Positions 6,126-6,870 of a stretch of 6,870 bases of DNA are shown here, one piece after another. Every line of letters starts with the position of its first letter. The stretch's first letter is position 1. Location of the stretch: contig JAITPE010000097.1 in assembly GCA_031289575.1 (NCBI GenBank), forward strand, positions 1-6,870, written 5' to 3'. The position numbers and the translations under genes are program-made. The notes under the pieces were generated by a model. The model had not been told where the DNA came from. It searched no databases and worked only from the letters and a program-made list of their open reading frames with translations. This DNA is from Spirochaetia bacterium (GTDB lineage Bacteria > Spirochaetota > UBA4802 > UBA5550).

Positions 6126-6212
6126 CGGAGAGAGAGGGATTCGAACCCCCGGTGAGCTTACGCCCACAACGACTTTCGAGGCCGTCCCCTTCAACCACTC
6201 GGGCATCTCTCC
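6126..6212 (-). tRNA. tRNA-Ser (anticodon CGA)
   Basis: On the minus strand the acceptor stem GGAGAGA (6212-6206) pairs with TCTCTCC (6133-6127), with discriminator G at 6126. The D-arm contains GCCCGAGTGGTTGAAGG. The anticodon stem ACGGC/GTCGT (one G-U pair) encloses CTCGAAA, with anticodon CGA at 6176-6178, reading UCG. A long variable arm of class II type is present (GTGGGCGTAAGCTCAC). The T-stem GGGGG/CCCTC has one G-U pair. CCA is not encoded. It is the promoter-proximal gene of the pair, separated from tRNA-Ser(GGA) by 19 bases. Confidence 0.95.
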
Positions 6213-6313
6213 GTTTGTTTGTGCGTATACTTGCTGAAAAAGGCGTGTTTTTGTAAAGTATTTTTTAATGGAGCTTATCGGGCAAAAAAGTCAATTAATG
6301 CCCATGCGGAATT

Positions 6314-6323
6314 TTTCCGGAAA
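6314..6323. promoter_or_regulatory. 10-base perfect palindrome TTTCCGGAAA
   Basis: TTTCCGGAAA is an exact inverted repeat in the divergent intergenic region, 26 bases upstream of the TTGACA that may serve the sirtuin gene. It could bind a dimeric regulator. A 10-base palindrome can occur by chance and no second copy is seen nearby. Confidence 0.2.
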
Positions 6324-6348
6324 CTTAGGTATAGGTCATAAAATAAGT

Positions 6349-6381
6349 TTGACAAAAAAGAATATTTCCATTCCTTATTTT
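6349..6381 (+). promoter_or_regulatory. possible sirtuin promoter
   Basis: A perfect -35 hexamer TTGACA lies at 6349-6354. The best -10-like sequences are CCTTAT (6373-6378, spacer 18, a poor match) or TATTTT (6376-6381, spacer 21, too long). The -35 and the AT-rich context support a promoter upstream of the sirtuin gene, but the -10 is uncertain. Confidence 0.35.
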
Positions 6382-6413
6382 GTTTAATGGATTTCTACTA
6401 ATGGAGGCGGAAT

Positions 6414-6870
6414 ATGGATGAATTGATTTTAAAGGCGGCAGAGGCAGTCAAAAAGTCAAAAAACATGATAGCTCTAACCGGGGCCGGCGTATCGGTTGAA
6501 AGCGGAATCCCTGATTTTCGAAGCGCCGGAGGACTTTGGGAAAAATACGACCCGGCCATATACGCCTCAATTGACACATTCCGCCTGCAGCCCGAGAGGT
6601 GCTGGGACATGATTTTCGACATGCTTGATCTTACGGATTCGGCCAAACCAAATCCGGCTCACACCGCGCTCGCGGAGCTCGAAGAGATGGGCTATCTCAA
6701 GGCTATAATAACGCAGAATATAGATAATCTCCACCAGCGGGGCGGAAGCAAGAACGTGATTGAGTACCACGGAAATTCAATACGGTTGGTATGTCTCAAA
6801 TGCAAATCGGAATGTAGCATGGATGAGTACGATAAAAGCGGACGGGTTCCGCCCAAGTGCAAGGAATGCG
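6414..6870 (+). CDS. Sirtuin (Sir2/CobB-type) NAD-dependent protein deacylase, 3' end outside the window
   Basis: The first 152 codons of a Sir2-family enzyme, which uses NAD+ to remove acetyl or other acyl groups from protein lysines. Visible motifs: NAD-binding T-G-A-G-V-S-V-E-S-G-I-P-D-F-R-S at residues 22-37; T-Q-N-I-D at 100-104; L-H-Q-R-G-G-S; catalytic H119 in Y-H-G-N; zinc ligands C127-x2-C130; and C149-x2-C152 at the very edge. Sirtuins run about 240-250 residues, so roughly 90-100 are missing. The Tyr/Arg pair that marks desuccinylase-type (class III) CobB is not evident in the L-Q-P-E-R-C-W-D-M region, which favours deacetylase activity like that of the Thermotoga and Archaeoglobus enzymes. 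The ATG at 6414 is chosen for GGAGG six bases upstream. The gene is divergent from the tRNA-dnaX unit. Confidence 0.95.
   Translation, partial: MDELILKAAEAVKKSKNMIALTGAGVSVESGIPDFRSAGGLWEKYDPAIYASIDTFRLQPERCWDMIFDMLDLTDSAKPNPAHTALAELEEMGYLKAIITQNIDNLHQRGGSKNVIEYHGNSIRLVCLKCKSECSMDEYDKSGRVPPKCKEC

Larger units (their letters stand above)
6213..6413. other. divergent intergenic region, tRNA-Ser pair / sirtuin
   Basis: These 201 bases hold no credible gene. They must carry the promoter for the leftward tRNA-dnaX unit and that for the rightward sirtuin gene. Leftward, TATACG (plus-strand 6224-6229) sits 11 bases before the tRNA and could be a -10. The nearest -35-like TTTACA (6252-6257) is 22 bases away, which is too far for a confident call. 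An AT-rich stretch, a perfect 10-base palindrome at 6314-6323 and a TTGACA at 6349-6354 are the other visible elements. Confidence 0.6.

Noticed and set aside
6398..6770. Minus-strand open frames opposite the sirtuin gene
   Set aside because: The plus strand encodes unmistakable sirtuin motifs with a good ribosome binding site; the opposite frames have no recognisable features.

Overview
The window is bacterial chromosome from what looks like an anaerobe. RecR, a YbaB/EbfC protein and a DnaX clamp-loader subunit mark it as bacterial. The anaerobic signature is a compact operon of heterodisulfide-reductase-type redox proteins (HdrB, HdrC, MvhD and an FrhB/FdhB-like iron-sulfur flavoprotein). 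Neither tRNA gene encodes its CCA end. Most of the window has moderate to high G+C, but the first ~270 bases are very AT-rich. I cannot name the phylum; strict anaerobes such as sulfate reducers, syntrophs or uncultured candidate phyla fit best.

Layout. Positions 1-273 (+) hold the 3' end of a gene, possibly DinB-like, in AT-rich DNA. Positions 377-3691 (-) are a tightly packed five-gene operon, transcribed as mvhD-like, frhB/fdhB-like, hdrC, hdrB, PaaI-type thioesterase. Three of its four junctions are 4-base stop/start overlaps, and a good promoter (TTGACA-18-CATTAT) precedes it. Positions 3748-6004 (-) carry the conserved housekeeping block dnaX-ybaB-recR. Immediately upstream of dnaX, at 6022-6212 (-), are two tandem serine tRNA genes, tRNA-Ser(CGA) then tRNA-Ser(GGA). 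A 201-base divergent intergenic region follows, and then the start of a sirtuin gene (6414 to the window end, +).

How the genes work together. MvhD, the FrhB-like protein, HdrC and HdrB together resemble the electron-transfer parts of an Hdr complex: a [2Fe-2S] adaptor, a flavin/Fe-S oxidoreductase, a 2x[4Fe-4S] relay, and a CCG-domain catalytic subunit. The flavin-bifurcating subunit HdrA is absent, although both ends of the operon lie inside the window. A hotdog thioesterase is translationally coupled to hdrB. These two points are the most interesting in the window. The dnaX-ybaB-recR block with a serine tRNA in front resembles the Bacillus subtilis arrangement. I see no CRISPR array, transposase, phage gene or clearly new system.
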